Positions 1 to 5,799 of a stretch of DNA of 5,949 nucleotides are shown piece by piece. Origin of the DNA: Pseudomonadota bacterium (GTDB lineage: Bacteria > Pseudomonadota > Gammaproteobacteria > Burkholderiales > Gallionellaceae); assembly GCA_021783525.1 (NCBI GenBank), contig JAJXTT010000129.1, positions 1 through 5,949 on the forward strand, in the 5' to 3' direction. Position numbers and translations under genes: made by a program. The notes under the pieces were generated by a model. That model made no database searches. It had not been told where the DNA came from and saw nothing but the letters and a program-made list of their open reading frames with translations. Every line of letters begins with the position of its first letter. Within the stretch, counting starts at the first letter, position 1.

Positions 1-699
1 CAGGATATTCATGTCCAGTGCATTGACGGAAAGCAGTTTGCCGCTCAGACCGCGGTCTATTCCGATCAAAAGCTTGAGCGCTTCCGCCGCCTGCAATGCG
101 CCGATGATGCCCACCAGCGGCGCAAAGACACCAGTCGTCGCACAACGCAATTCTTCCGCTTCGCTGTCTTCGGGAAACAGGCAGTTGTAGCAGGGCGTGT
201 CGTCGCGGCGGCAATCGAACACGGCGACCTGGCCGTGAAACTGGATGGCCGCACCCGACACCAGCGGTTTGCGCTGTGCCATGCAGGCGCGGTTGACCGC
301 GTAGCGCGTGTCGAAATTGTCGCTGCAATCCAGCACGATATCGGCCTGCGCGACCAGTTCGTTCAGTCGCGCTTCGTCGGCGCGGATCGGCAAGGCGACG
401 CATTCCACTTCGGGATTGATCTCGTTGAGCGCAGTCTGGGCCGAAATGACTTTGGGCTGGCCGACCATCGCTGTGCGGTGGATGATCTGGCGTTGCAGGT
501 TGCTGAAGTCCACTGTGTCGTGGTCGCACAAAGTGAGCCGTCCGACGCCGCTTGCAGCGAGGTACAGCGCGGTGGGCGAACCCAGTCCGCCGACACCGAT
601 GATTAGCGCATGGCTGCCCAGCAGGCGCTGCTGGCCTTCGATGCCGATCTCTTCCAGCAGGATATGGCGGCTATAGCGCAGTAGTTGTTGATCGTTCAT
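1..699 (-). CDS. moeB: MoeB/ThiF-family adenylyltransferase (3' end outside the window)
   Basis: E1-like enzyme of the HesA/MoeB/ThiF family. Known members activate the C-terminal glycine of a ubiquitin-like sulfur carrier (MoaD for molybdopterin, ThiS for thiamine) as an acyl-adenylate in the cytoplasm. The 233 visible residues start at ATG 699. They show the nucleotide-binding loop G35-V-G-G-L-G40, the family block C58-D-H-D followed by S66-N-L-Q-R-Q71, the conserved lysine in G80-Q-P-K83, the D124-C-S-D-N128 segment with the metal/ATP aspartate, and the first zinc pair C170-Y-N-C173. C186, in the segment LRCATTGVFAP, aligns with the thiol cysteine region of E. coli MoeB (C187). The protein is about 15-20 residues short of the 249-residue E. 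coli MoeB, so the second zinc Cys pair should lie just off the left edge. The RBS is weak (AGGG about 11 bases before ATG). It lies 87 bases after mrp on the same strand and is probably cotranscribed. MoeB and ThiF cannot be told apart here with certainty. Confidence 0.9.
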   Translation of the reverse strand, partial: MNDQQLLRYSRHILLEEIGIEGQQRLLGSHALIIGVGGLGSPTALYLAASGVGRLTLCDHDTVDFSNLQRQIIHRTAMVGQPKVISAQTALNEINPEVECVALPIRADEARLNELVAQADIVLDCSDNFDTRYAVNRACMAQRKPLVSGAAIQFHGQVAVFDCRRDDTPCYNCLFPEDSEAEELRCATTGVFAPLVGIIGALQAAEALKLLIGIDRGLSGKLLSVNALDMNIL

Positions 700-736
700 T
701 TGTCGGAAAACCCTATCTGACCGTTCACGCCATGAA

Positions 737-762
737 GAACAGGCCGGTTTCCCGGCCCGTTC
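737..762 (-). other. Strong GNRA-capped intergenic hairpin between mrp and moeB
   Basis: Read on the minus (transcribed) strand, arm GAACGGGCCGG, loop GAAA, arm CCGGCCTGTTC gives an 11-bp stem with a single G-U wobble and a GNRA tetraloop. On the plus strand the wobble becomes an A-C mismatch, so the structure fits RNA made from the minus strand better. The bases after it are TTCATGG, with no T-tract, so it does not look like an intrinsic terminator. It more likely stabilises or processes the mrp-moeB message, or it may be a dispersed palindromic repeat. It is flanked by an imperfect direct repeat (see findings). Confidence 0.65.
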
Positions 763-786
763 GCTACGCCAGTCACTTTCTCCCGA

Positions 787-1881
787 TCAGGTGTTCTGCA
801 CCACAATCTTGGGGAAGGCCGCACTGTGGTCTTGCGCCATGTCGGCGACTTTGACCGCGACGCGCCGTGCGATCTGCTTGTAGACCTTGGCAAGCTTGCC
901 ATCGGGATCGGCCACTACCGTCGGCTTGCCGGAATCCGCCTGCTCGCGGATGCGGATATCGAGCGGCAGTCCGCCGAGGAATTCCACCTTGTAATCGGCG
1001 CACATCTTTTCGCCGCCGCCCGCGCCGAAGATATGCTCTTCGTGTCCGCACTTGGAACAGATATGCGTGCTCATGTTCTCGACGATGCCGATGATCTTCA
1101 CGTCCACCTTCTCGAACATCTTCAGGCCCTTTTTCGCGTCCAGCAATGCGATATCCTGCGGGGTGGTGACGATCACGGCACCGGTGACCGGCACTTTCTG
1201 CGCCAGGGTGAGCTGGATGTCGCCCGTGCCGGGAGGCAGGTCGATCACCAGGTAATCCAGATTGTCCCAATTCGTCTGGCGCAGCAACTGCTCCAGCGCC
1301 TGTGTCACCATGGGACCGCGCCAGACCATCGGCGCATCCTCGCCTTCGATCATGAAGCCGATGGACATCGCCTGCAAGCCATGTCCCTCCATGGGCTCCA
1401 TCGACTTGCCGTCCTTGGAAACCGGCCGCCCCGTGATGCCCAGCATCGTGGGTTGCGAAGGTCCGTAGATGTCGGCATCCAGGATGCCGACACGGGCACC
1501 TTCGGCAGCCAATGCCAGCGCCAAGTTCACAGCAGTGGTGCTTTTGCCGACGCCGCCCTTTCCGCTCGCCACCGCAATGATGTTCTTCACACCGTCAACC
1601 AGTTTCACGCCGCGCTGCACGGCATGCGGCACGACCTTGCTGCTGACGTTGACGCTGACCTTGCCGCTTCCCGGCAATGCGGATTTCAGGTGCGCTTCGA
1701 CCAGCGTCCTGATCTCGTCCCACACGCTTTTTGCAGGATAACCGAGCAAGATATCCAGCGAGACATCGGATCCGTTGATCTTGATATTCTTCACGGATTT
1801 GCTGCTGACGAAATCCTTCTTGGTGTTGGGATCGGTCAGCCCCTTCAGTGCATTCTGTACGTCGGCTTCAGTAAAACTCAT
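787..1881 (-). CDS. mrp: Mrp/ApbC iron-sulfur cluster carrier protein
   Basis: Cytoplasmic P-loop ATPase that, in characterised ApbC/Mrp/Nbp35-type members, binds and transfers a [4Fe-4S] cluster to client enzymes. The 364-residue product is close to E. coli Mrp (369). Residues about 1-75 form the MIP18/DUF59-type N-terminal domain. The ATPase domain follows with the deviant Walker A G107-K-G-G-V-G-K-S-T115, the segment D135-A-D-I-Y-G-P-S, a Walker B-like region around V-I-D-L-P-P-G-T-G-D (about 212-221), and the cluster-ligating pair C275-S-K-C278 followed by a Gly-rich GAGGG. Start: ATG 1881 (MSFTEAD) has AGGAG six bases upstream. The frame remains open five codons further to a TTG at 1896, but using that codon would put the Shine-Dalgarno inside the gene. 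It is the first gene of a leftward unit with moeB downstream. Fe-S supply and sulfur-carrier activation meet in molybdopterin and thiamine synthesis, which makes the pairing sensible, though this is inference. Confidence 0.96.
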   Translation of the reverse strand: MSFTEADVQNALKGLTDPNTKKDFVSSKSVKNIKINGSDVSLDILLGYPAKSVWDEIRTLVEAHLKSALPGSGKVSVNVSSKVVPHAVQRGVKLVDGVKNIIAVASGKGGVGKSTTAVNLALALAAEGARVGILDADIYGPSQPTMLGITGRPVSKDGKSMEPMEGHGLQAMSIGFMIEGEDAPMVWRGPMVTQALEQLLRQTNWDNLDYLVIDLPPGTGDIQLTLAQKVPVTGAVIVTTPQDIALLDAKKGLKMFEKVDVKIIGIVENMSTHICSKCGHEEHIFGAGGGEKMCADYKVEFLGGLPLDIRIREQADSGKPTVVADPDGKLAKVYKQIARRVAVKVADMAQDHSAAFPKIVVQNT

Positions 1882-1887
1882 TGTCTG

Positions 1888-1892
1888 CTCCT
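1888..1892 (-). promoter_or_regulatory. Shine-Dalgarno site fixing the mrp start
   Basis: AGGAG on the minus strand lies six bases before ATG 1881. It decides the start against the in-frame TTG at 1896, which sits on the wrong side of it. Confidence 0.8.
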
Positions 1893-1931
1893 GCAAATGT
1901 TCGAGTGGATAATTCTATACCAGAGTCGCTC

Positions 1932-1960
1932 ACCATAGCCCCGACTTGGGATGCGGTCAA
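1932..1960 (-). promoter_or_regulatory. Predicted sigma-70-type promoter for mrp-moeB
   Basis: On the minus strand, -35 TTGACC (1955-1960; five of six consensus bases) and -10 TATGGT (1932-1937; four of six) are separated by exactly 17 bases. Transcription would start near 1925, giving a leader of about 44 bases to ATG 1881. A TAGAAT-like sequence with a TG a few bases upstream lies closer to the gene (around 1909-1918) and could be an alternative -10, but it has no good -35. Confidence 0.5.
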
Positions 1961-1974
1961 TCACCCGTTAGAGG

Positions 1975-2015
1975 CGGCATGCGCTCACCCGGCTAAGCCC
2001 TGCACCAGCGTGCCG
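1975..2015. repeat. Imperfect inverted repeat in the mrp / NlpC-P60 divergent region
   Basis: CGGCA-(tg)-CGCT at 1975-1985 is complementary to AGCG-TGCCG at 2007-2015, leaving a two-base bulge. The 21-base centre contains a smaller palindrome, GGCT-A-AGCC (1991-1999). The repeat lies between the two predicted divergent promoters (1932-1960 leftward, 2032-2061 rightward), a usual place for an operator. It may equally be chance in GC-rich DNA. Confidence 0.3.
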
Positions 2016-2031
2016 GAAATGGTTACCGCGC

Positions 2032-2061
2032 TTTACAGCATGCCCCGCGCTGACTTACATT
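2032..2061 (+). promoter_or_regulatory. Predicted promoter for the NlpC/P60 gene
   Basis: -35 TTTACA (2032-2037; five of six consensus bases) and -10 TACATT (2056-2061; four of six) with an 18-base spacer. A start seven bases or so downstream would fall at or right beside the ATG at 2068, so the message could be leaderless. This fits the absence of any Shine-Dalgarno sequence before this gene. Prediction only. Confidence 0.35.
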
Positions 2062-2067
2062 GCGCCC

Positions 2068-2538
2068 ATGAAAATTCCGCTGATTGTTTCCGTCCTGCTG
2101 CTGCTGGGCGCCTGCAGCACTCCCCCAAACCGGGAATATGCCGCCTCGGATGACCAGATGAACGATCTGGTCATGTATACCGTGAGCCTGGCCGACACGC
2201 CTTATCGCTACGGTGGCAACTCGGCCAATGGCGGCTTTGATTGCAGCGGCTTTGTCGACCATGTCTACCGTCATTCGCTCGGCATCAAGCTGCCGCGGAC
2301 CAGCCGGGGAATCAGCCGGGTCGGCACGCCGGTCAGCGTGGACGAACTGAGCCCGGGAGATCTGGTGTTCTACAACACCCAGCATGCGGCCTATTCGCAT
2401 GTGGGCATCTACGTCGGCGACGGCAAGTTCGTACACTCGCCCAAGACCGGGGAGAGCGTCCGCACGGAGCAGATGCAGCTGCAATATTGGAAATCACGGT
2501 ACGACGGTGCGCGGCGCATCCGCCGCATGTTTCAGTAG
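2068..2538 (+). CDS. NlpC/P60 (C40) family peptidoglycan endopeptidase lipoprotein
   Basis: Predicted outer-membrane lipoprotein with a cysteine peptidase domain. Family members such as MepS/Spr cut stem-peptide bonds in peptidoglycan to allow wall expansion or recycling. The 156-residue product begins with MK and a hydrophobic stretch ending in the lipobox L13-G14-A15-C16. Serine at +2 argues against inner-membrane retention. The domain covers about residues 32-155. The nucleophile is C59 in D58-C-S-G-F-V, the catalytic histidine is H111 in Y109-S-H-V-G-I-Y-V-G-D, and H123 in F121-V-H-S is the likely third residue. The length matches E. coli NlpC (about 154). Upstream of ATG there is no Shine-Dalgarno sequence and no better in-frame start, but the signal peptide supports this start. 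It converges on mltB with a 7-base overlap at the stop codons. Enzyme class is well supported; the exact bond cut is not known. Confidence 0.94.
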   Translation: MKIPLIVSVLLLLGACSTPPNREYAASDDQMNDLVMYTVSLADTPYRYGGNSANGGFDCSGFVDHVYRHSLGIKLPRTSRGISRVGTPVSVDELSPGDLVFYNTQHAAYSHVGIYVGDGKFVHSPKTGESVRTEQMQLQYWKSRYDGARRIRRMFQ

Positions 2539-3482
2539 CGCGCGCGACGGATTTCTTCGGCCAGCTGAAACACCGACATCGCGTAGTAGTTGCTGTTGTT
2601 GTACCGCATGATGACGTTGAAATTGCTGAACACCAGCCAGTATTCCTTGCCGGACTCTACCGTGAAATCCAGCAGCCACGAAGGTGGCAGGTATCCTTCC
2701 TGCCTCTTCACCGGCACCACGCCTGCATCCTGCCAGGCAATGAACGGGCGCGACTCGCCCACGATGCCCAGGCGCTTTTCGTCCTCGATCTTGCACAAGA
2801 TCGCCACCGGCTCGCCGCTGCGCCAGCCGTACTGCCTGAGATAGTTGGCTACGCTTCCAATGGCATCTTCCGGCTCGTTCATGATATCGGTCTTGCCGTT
2901 ATGGTTGAAATCCACCGCATAACGGCGGTAACTGCTGGGCATGAACTGCGGTATGCCGAGTGCACCCGCGTAGGATGACTGGACAGACAAGAGGTCGAAT
3001 CCCTGTTCGCGCGCCAGCAACAGGTATTGCTCCAGTTCATCATGGAAGAAATCGGCCCGGCGCGGATAGTCAAAGGCGAGTGTCGTCAACGCATCCAGCG
3101 CACGATATCGGCCCAGGTTGCGGCCAAACATCGTTTCCACCCCGAGAACGCCGAGAATGATCTCCTGTGGAACGCCATACTGCTTTTCGGCACGCTTCAG
3201 GGCGGCCGAATATTTTTCCCAGAATTGCACACCGTCACCGATGCGTTGCGGATTGATGAAGTTCGGACGGTATTCCACCCAGGGCTTGAGGATCGCGGGC
3301 TTGGTGATGGACTCGATGGCATCGGCGCGAAATTCGGCGAGCCTGAATGCCTGCTCCAGTTCTTCGCGCTTGAACTGGTGTTTGGCCACCATCTCGTCGA
3401 TGAAAGCCGGGATACCTGGTAGATCTACCGCTTGCGCAGTGCAATGCATGAACAACAGGACTAGGAATAATCGTTTCTTCAT
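2532..3482 (-). CDS. mltB: MltB-type lytic murein transglycosylase
   Basis: Periplasmic family 3 lytic transglycosylase, which cleaves the MurNAc-GlcNAc bond of peptidoglycan to give 1,6-anhydroMurNAc ends. The 316-residue product starts with a Sec signal peptide (MKKR, hydrophobic core, likely cut after C14-T-A-Q-A18). The catalytic glutamate is E116 in G111-V-L-G-V-E-T-M-F-G120, followed by the conserved R125-Y-R-A-L-D130. Family motifs A172-G-A-L-G-I-P-Q-F-M-P-S183 and a calcium-loop-like D191-F-N-H-N-G are present, as are conserved Y299/Y300 near the C-terminus. E. coli MltB is a 361-residue lipoprotein; here the only signal-peptide cysteine (C14) is preceded by F-M-H, which is not a lipobox, so a soluble form is predicted. 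The start at 3482 has GAGG four bases upstream. It is divergent from trxB and convergent with the NlpC/P60 gene. Confidence 0.95.
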   Translation of the reverse strand: MKKRLFLVLLFMHCTAQAVDLPGIPAFIDEMVAKHQFKREELEQAFRLAEFRADAIESITKPAILKPWVEYRPNFINPQRIGDGVQFWEKYSAALKRAEKQYGVPQEIILGVLGVETMFGRNLGRYRALDALTTLAFDYPRRADFFHDELEQYLLLAREQGFDLLSVQSSYAGALGIPQFMPSSYRRYAVDFNHNGKTDIMNEPEDAIGSVANYLRQYGWRSGEPVAILCKIEDEKRLGIVGESRPFIAWQDAGVVPVKRQEGYLPPSWLLDFTVESGKEYWLVFSNFNVIMRYNNSNYYAMSVFQLAEEIRRARY

Positions 3483-3508
3483 GGCGCCTCAATGTCGCGA
3501 GTCGGCTC

Positions 3509-3535
3509 ATTCTACTCGACAGCACGGGCCGTCAC
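3509..3535 (-). promoter_or_regulatory. Weak candidate promoter for mltB
   Basis: Minus-strand -10 TAGAAT (3509-3514; five of six) with a poor -35, GTGACG (3530-3535; four of six), at a short 15-base spacing. It occupies the same bases as the trxB promoter on the other strand, so the two would compete for RNA polymerase if both are real. Confidence 0.25.
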
Positions 3536-3544
3536 TGTTAAATT
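3516..3544 (+). promoter_or_regulatory. Predicted sigma-70-type promoter for trxB-smr
   Basis: -35 TCGACA (3516-3521; five of six) and -10 TAAATT (3539-3544; four of six) with a 17-base spacer. Transcription would start near 3551, about 33 bases before the trxB ATG. Confidence 0.5.
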
Positions 3545-3583
3545 TGGGCCCATACTCAACCTTGGAAAAGCAATATCATCGAT

Positions 3584-4540
3584 ATGGAAAAAGCAACCCG
3601 GCATCACCGCCTCATCATTCTTGGTTCCGGCCCTGCCGGTTACACGGCCGCCGTCTATGCCGCGCGCGCCAACCTTAAACCCGTGTTGATCACCGGCATG
3701 GCACAAGGCGGACAGCTGATGACCACGACCGAAGTGGATAACTGGCCTGCCGACGTGAACGGCGTGCAGGGGCCGGAACTGATGCAGCGCTTCCAGCAGC
3801 ATGCCGAACGTTTCAACACGGAGATCGTATTCGACCACATCCACACCGCCAAGCTCCAGCAGAAGCCGTTCCTGCTGGTTGGCGATGCGGGCAGCTATAC
3901 CTGCGACGCGCTCATCATCTGCACCGGCGCGTCGGCGCAATACATCGGGCTTCCGTCGGAAGAAGCGTTCATGGGCAAAGGCGTTTCGGGTTGCGCGACG
4001 TGCGACGGATTCTTCTACCGCAACCAGGATGTCGCTGTCGTCGGCGGCGGCAACACCGCTGTCGAAGAAGCGCTGTATCTGGCCAACATCGCCAAGCATG
4101 TCACGCTCGTACATAGACGCGATACGTTCCGCGCCGAGCGCATCATGATCGACCACCTGATGGAGAAAGTGAAGGAAGGCAAGATCACGCTGCAATTGAA
4201 TCAGACGCTGGATGAAGTTCTGGGCGATGACAGCGGCGTGACCGGCGCGCGTCTCAAGCAGGTGCAGGGAGGTGCCACGCAAGACATCAAGGTCGCCGGC
4301 GTTTTCATCGCGATCGGCCACAAACCCAACACAGACATCTTCGCGGGACAACTGGAGATGGAGAACGGCTACATCGTCACCCGCGGCGGACGCGAAGGCA
4401 ACGCTACGCAGACCAGCATCGAAGGCGTGTATGCCGCGGGCGACGTACAGGATCACGTTTATCGCCAGGCGTGCACCAGCGCCGCAACCGGTTGCATGGC
4501 CGCACTGGATGCGGACAAGTACCTTTCGTCACTGGGGTGA
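3584..4540 (+). CDS. trxB: Thioredoxin-disulfide reductase
   Basis: Cytoplasmic FAD enzyme that passes electrons from NADPH to thioredoxin. The 318-residue product is of normal low-molecular-weight TrxB length and closely follows the E. coli pattern. The FAD loop is G14-S-G-P-A-G19, followed by YTAAVYAARA. The redox-active pair is C137-A-T-C140 with D141 as the likely acid. The NADPH-domain loop is G154-G-G-N-T-A-V, with the phosphate-recognising H177-R-R-D-T-F-R-A184. The second FAD segment is G281-V-Y-A-A-G-D287. The ATG at 3584 agrees with the family start. The only Shine-Dalgarno-like sequence, GGAAAAG at 3564-3570, lies 13 bases upstream, which is rather far. It is the first gene of a two-gene unit with smr three bases downstream. 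It is the likely source of reducing power for the thioredoxin that recycles the neighbouring peroxiredoxin (inference). Confidence 0.98.
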   Translation: MEKATRHHRLIILGSGPAGYTAAVYAARANLKPVLITGMAQGGQLMTTTEVDNWPADVNGVQGPELMQRFQQHAERFNTEIVFDHIHTAKLQQKPFLLVGDAGSYTCDALIICTGASAQYIGLPSEEAFMGKGVSGCATCDGFFYRNQDVAVVGGGNTAVEEALYLANIAKHVTLVHRRDTFRAERIMIDHLMEKVKEGKITLQLNQTLDEVLGDDSGVTGARLKQVQGGATQDIKVAGVFIAIGHKPNTDIFAGQLEMENGYIVTRGGREGNATQTSIEGVYAAGDVQDHVYRQACTSAATGCMAALDADKYLSSLG

Positions 4541-4543
4541 TTT

Positions 4544-5062
4544 GTGAAGGAAAAGCCGGAGCAAGACTCAGACTTGTTCCGGCAAGCGCTGGAAGGCGTC
4601 GTACCGCTTGCACCACCCGACCGCATCACGCCATCCCCCAAGCCCCGCAAAAACGTCAGGCGTGACAGCCCTGCGCCTTCTGTCGTTGCAGACGATTTGT
4701 CCGATCACGGTGCGGGCGACAGCGCCGTCACCGAGTTCCTGCGTCCCGGCTTGAGCCGGATGACCCTGCGCAAATTGCGGCGCTGCGAATGGCCGCCGCA
4801 GGACGAGCTCGACTTGCACGGCCTCAGCTCCGATGCGGCCAGAAAGCTGCTTGCAGAGTTTGTGCACGAGGCAACGCAACGCGGGTTGCGCTGCATCAGC
4901 GTAATCCACGGCAAAGGATGGCGTAGCGAAGGACGCGACGGCATATTGAAAGTTCATACCCGCCACTGGTTGACCCAGCATCTGCACGTATTGGCATTCT
5001 GCGAAGCACCAACCCAGGCAGGGGGCAGCGGAGCAGTGTGGGTGTTGCTGAAAAGCAGTTAA
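4544..5062 (+). CDS. Smr-domain protein (SmrA/SmrB-like)
   Basis: Smr proteins carry a nuclease-type fold; E. coli SmrB cuts mRNA at collided ribosomes, whereas SmrA is less well understood. The 172-residue product has a polar, proline- and arginine-rich N-terminal region (about 1-65, probably disordered), a short linker block M73-T-L-R-K-L-R-R80, and a C-terminal Smr domain (about 88-171). Motifs seen are L89-D-L-H-G93 (the D-x-H catalytic-type motif, D90 and H92), I121-H-G-K-G125, and G159-G-S-G-A-V-W-V near the end. Length is close to E. coli SmrA/SmrB (about 185). The start is GTG 4544, three bases after the trxB TGA. GGGGTGA (4534-4540), which includes that stop, acts as Shine-Dalgarno, so translation is probably coupled to trxB. 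Whether it rescues ribosomes in this organism is inference; a DNA-nicking or other nucleic-acid role is possible. Confidence 0.9.
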   Translation: MKEKPEQDSDLFRQALEGVVPLAPPDRITPSPKPRKNVRRDSPAPSVVADDLSDHGAGDSAVTEFLRPGLSRMTLRKLRRCEWPPQDELDLHGLSSDAARKLLAEFVHEATQRGLRCISVIHGKGWRSEGRDGILKVHTRHWLTQHLHVLAFCEAPTQAGGSGAVWVLLKSS

Positions 5063-5104
5063 CCTGCCCGCCTCACCTGCAATATTCCCGGTATTCACGA
5101 CAAC

Positions 5105-5131
5105 AAAAAAGCTCCCGAGGGAGCTTTTTTT
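5105..5131. terminator. Bidirectional Rho-independent terminator
   Basis: The stem GCTCC (5111-5115) / GGAGC (5120-5124) with tetraloop CGAG is extended by six A-T pairs (5105-5110 with 5125-5130). The plus strand ends in seven Ts (5125-5131) and the minus strand in six Ts (complement of 5105-5110), so it can stop trxB-smr from the left (smr stop at 5062) and the peroxiredoxin gene from the right (stop at 5152). It is the only intrinsic terminator I can see in the window. Confidence 0.93.
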
Positions 5132-5151
5132 GCTGAAACAGATCGTTATTC

Positions 5152-5751
5152 TTACAACTCTTTGGCGTGCGAAGCCAGATACTTGGCCACACCCTCTGTC
5201 GATGCATTCATGCCGGCCTTGCCTTTGCTCCAGCCTGCAGGGCAGACTTCACCGTGTTCTTCGGTGAACTGCAATGCGTCGACCAGACGCAGTGTCTCAT
5301 CGATATTGCGGCCCAGCGGCAGGTTGTTCACGTATTGGTGCCACACCAGACCGGACTTGTCGATCAGGAAAGTGCCGCGATAGGCGACGCCGCCGTCGGA
5401 CTCCACATCGTACGCCTTGGCGATCTCGTGCTTGACGTCAGCCACCAGCGTGTAACCAACCTGACCGATACCACCCTTTTCCACCGGAGTGTTCTTCCAT
5501 GCCAGGTGCGTAAACTGGGAGTCGATGGAAACACCGATGACCTCAACATTGCGCTTCTTGAACTCTTCCAGACGGTGATCGAAAGCGATCAATTCGGATG
5601 GGCATACGAACGTAAAATCGAGCGGATAGAAGAAAACGACCGCGTATTTGCCTTTGGTGAATTTGGAGAATGTGATTTCCTTGATTTCGTTGTTGCCTAA
5701 CACCGCTTGTGCGGTGAAATCGGGAGCTTGTTTACCTACGAGTACGGCCAT
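5152..5751 (-). CDS. Typical 2-Cys peroxiredoxin (AhpC/TSA, Prx1 subfamily)
   Basis: Cytoplasmic thiol peroxidase that reduces hydrogen peroxide, organic hydroperoxides and possibly peroxynitrite. The 199-residue product has the peroxidatic cysteine C50 in F46-T-F-V-C-P-S-E53, with T47 and R125 (Y124-R-G-T-F) completing the active site. The resolving cysteine is C170 in G167-E-V-C-P-A-G-W. It also has the G93-G-I-G96 loop, and the C-terminal helix carries Y191-L where overoxidation-sensitive enzymes have YF. This full-length Prx1 type is generally reduced by thioredoxin; no ahpF is seen, while trxB is 0.6 kb away. Start: ATG 5751 (MAVLVGKQAPDF) has AGGAG six bases upstream. The frame stays open 56 codons further to 5919, but that part crosses the promoter and matches no peroxiredoxin. 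It converges on smr across a shared terminator. Confidence 0.96.
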   Translation of the reverse strand: MAVLVGKQAPDFTAQAVLGNNEIKEITFSKFTKGKYAVVFFYPLDFTFVCPSELIAFDHRLEEFKKRNVEVIGVSIDSQFTHLAWKNTPVEKGGIGQVGYTLVADVKHEIAKAYDVESDGGVAYRGTFLIDKSGLVWHQYVNNLPLGRNIDETLRLVDALQFTEEHGEVCPAGWSKGKAGMNASTEGVAKYLASHAKEL

Positions 5752-5757
5752 GATGTT

Positions 5758-5762
5758 CTCCT
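5758..5762 (-). promoter_or_regulatory. Shine-Dalgarno site fixing the peroxiredoxin start
   Basis: Minus-strand AGGAG six bases before ATG 5751. Together with the conserved N-terminus it rules out the longer open frame reaching 5919. Confidence 0.85.
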
Positions 5763-5799
5763 GAAAGAGTGGTTGGGGAATTGATGGAGCTTTGGTTGA

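Noticed and set aside
725..735. Two-codon minimal ORF (ATG GCG TGA) just after the hairpin on the minus strand
   Set aside because: It has no Shine-Dalgarno, and such short ORFs are expected by chance.
737..762. Reading the mrp-moeB hairpin as an intrinsic terminator
   Set aside because: No T-tract follows the stem on the minus strand; the next bases are TTCATGG.
1882..1896. Alternative TTG start five codons upstream in mrp
   Set aside because: The Shine-Dalgarno AGGAG would then lie within the coding sequence; ATG 1881 has ideal spacing.
826..1938. Long plus-strand open frame (370 codons) antisense to mrp
   Set aside because: It mirrors a certain gene on the other strand and has no recognisable domain; GC-rich codon use leaves such frames open by chance.
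2241..2978. Plus-strand frame of 245 codons running from the NlpC/P60 gene into the region opposite mltB
   Set aside because: It is out of frame with one clear gene and antisense to another, with no domain and no RBS-supported start.
3512..4456. Long minus-strand open frame (314 codons) antisense to trxB
   Set aside because: trxB is unmistakable on the plus strand, and the antisense translation resembles no family I know.
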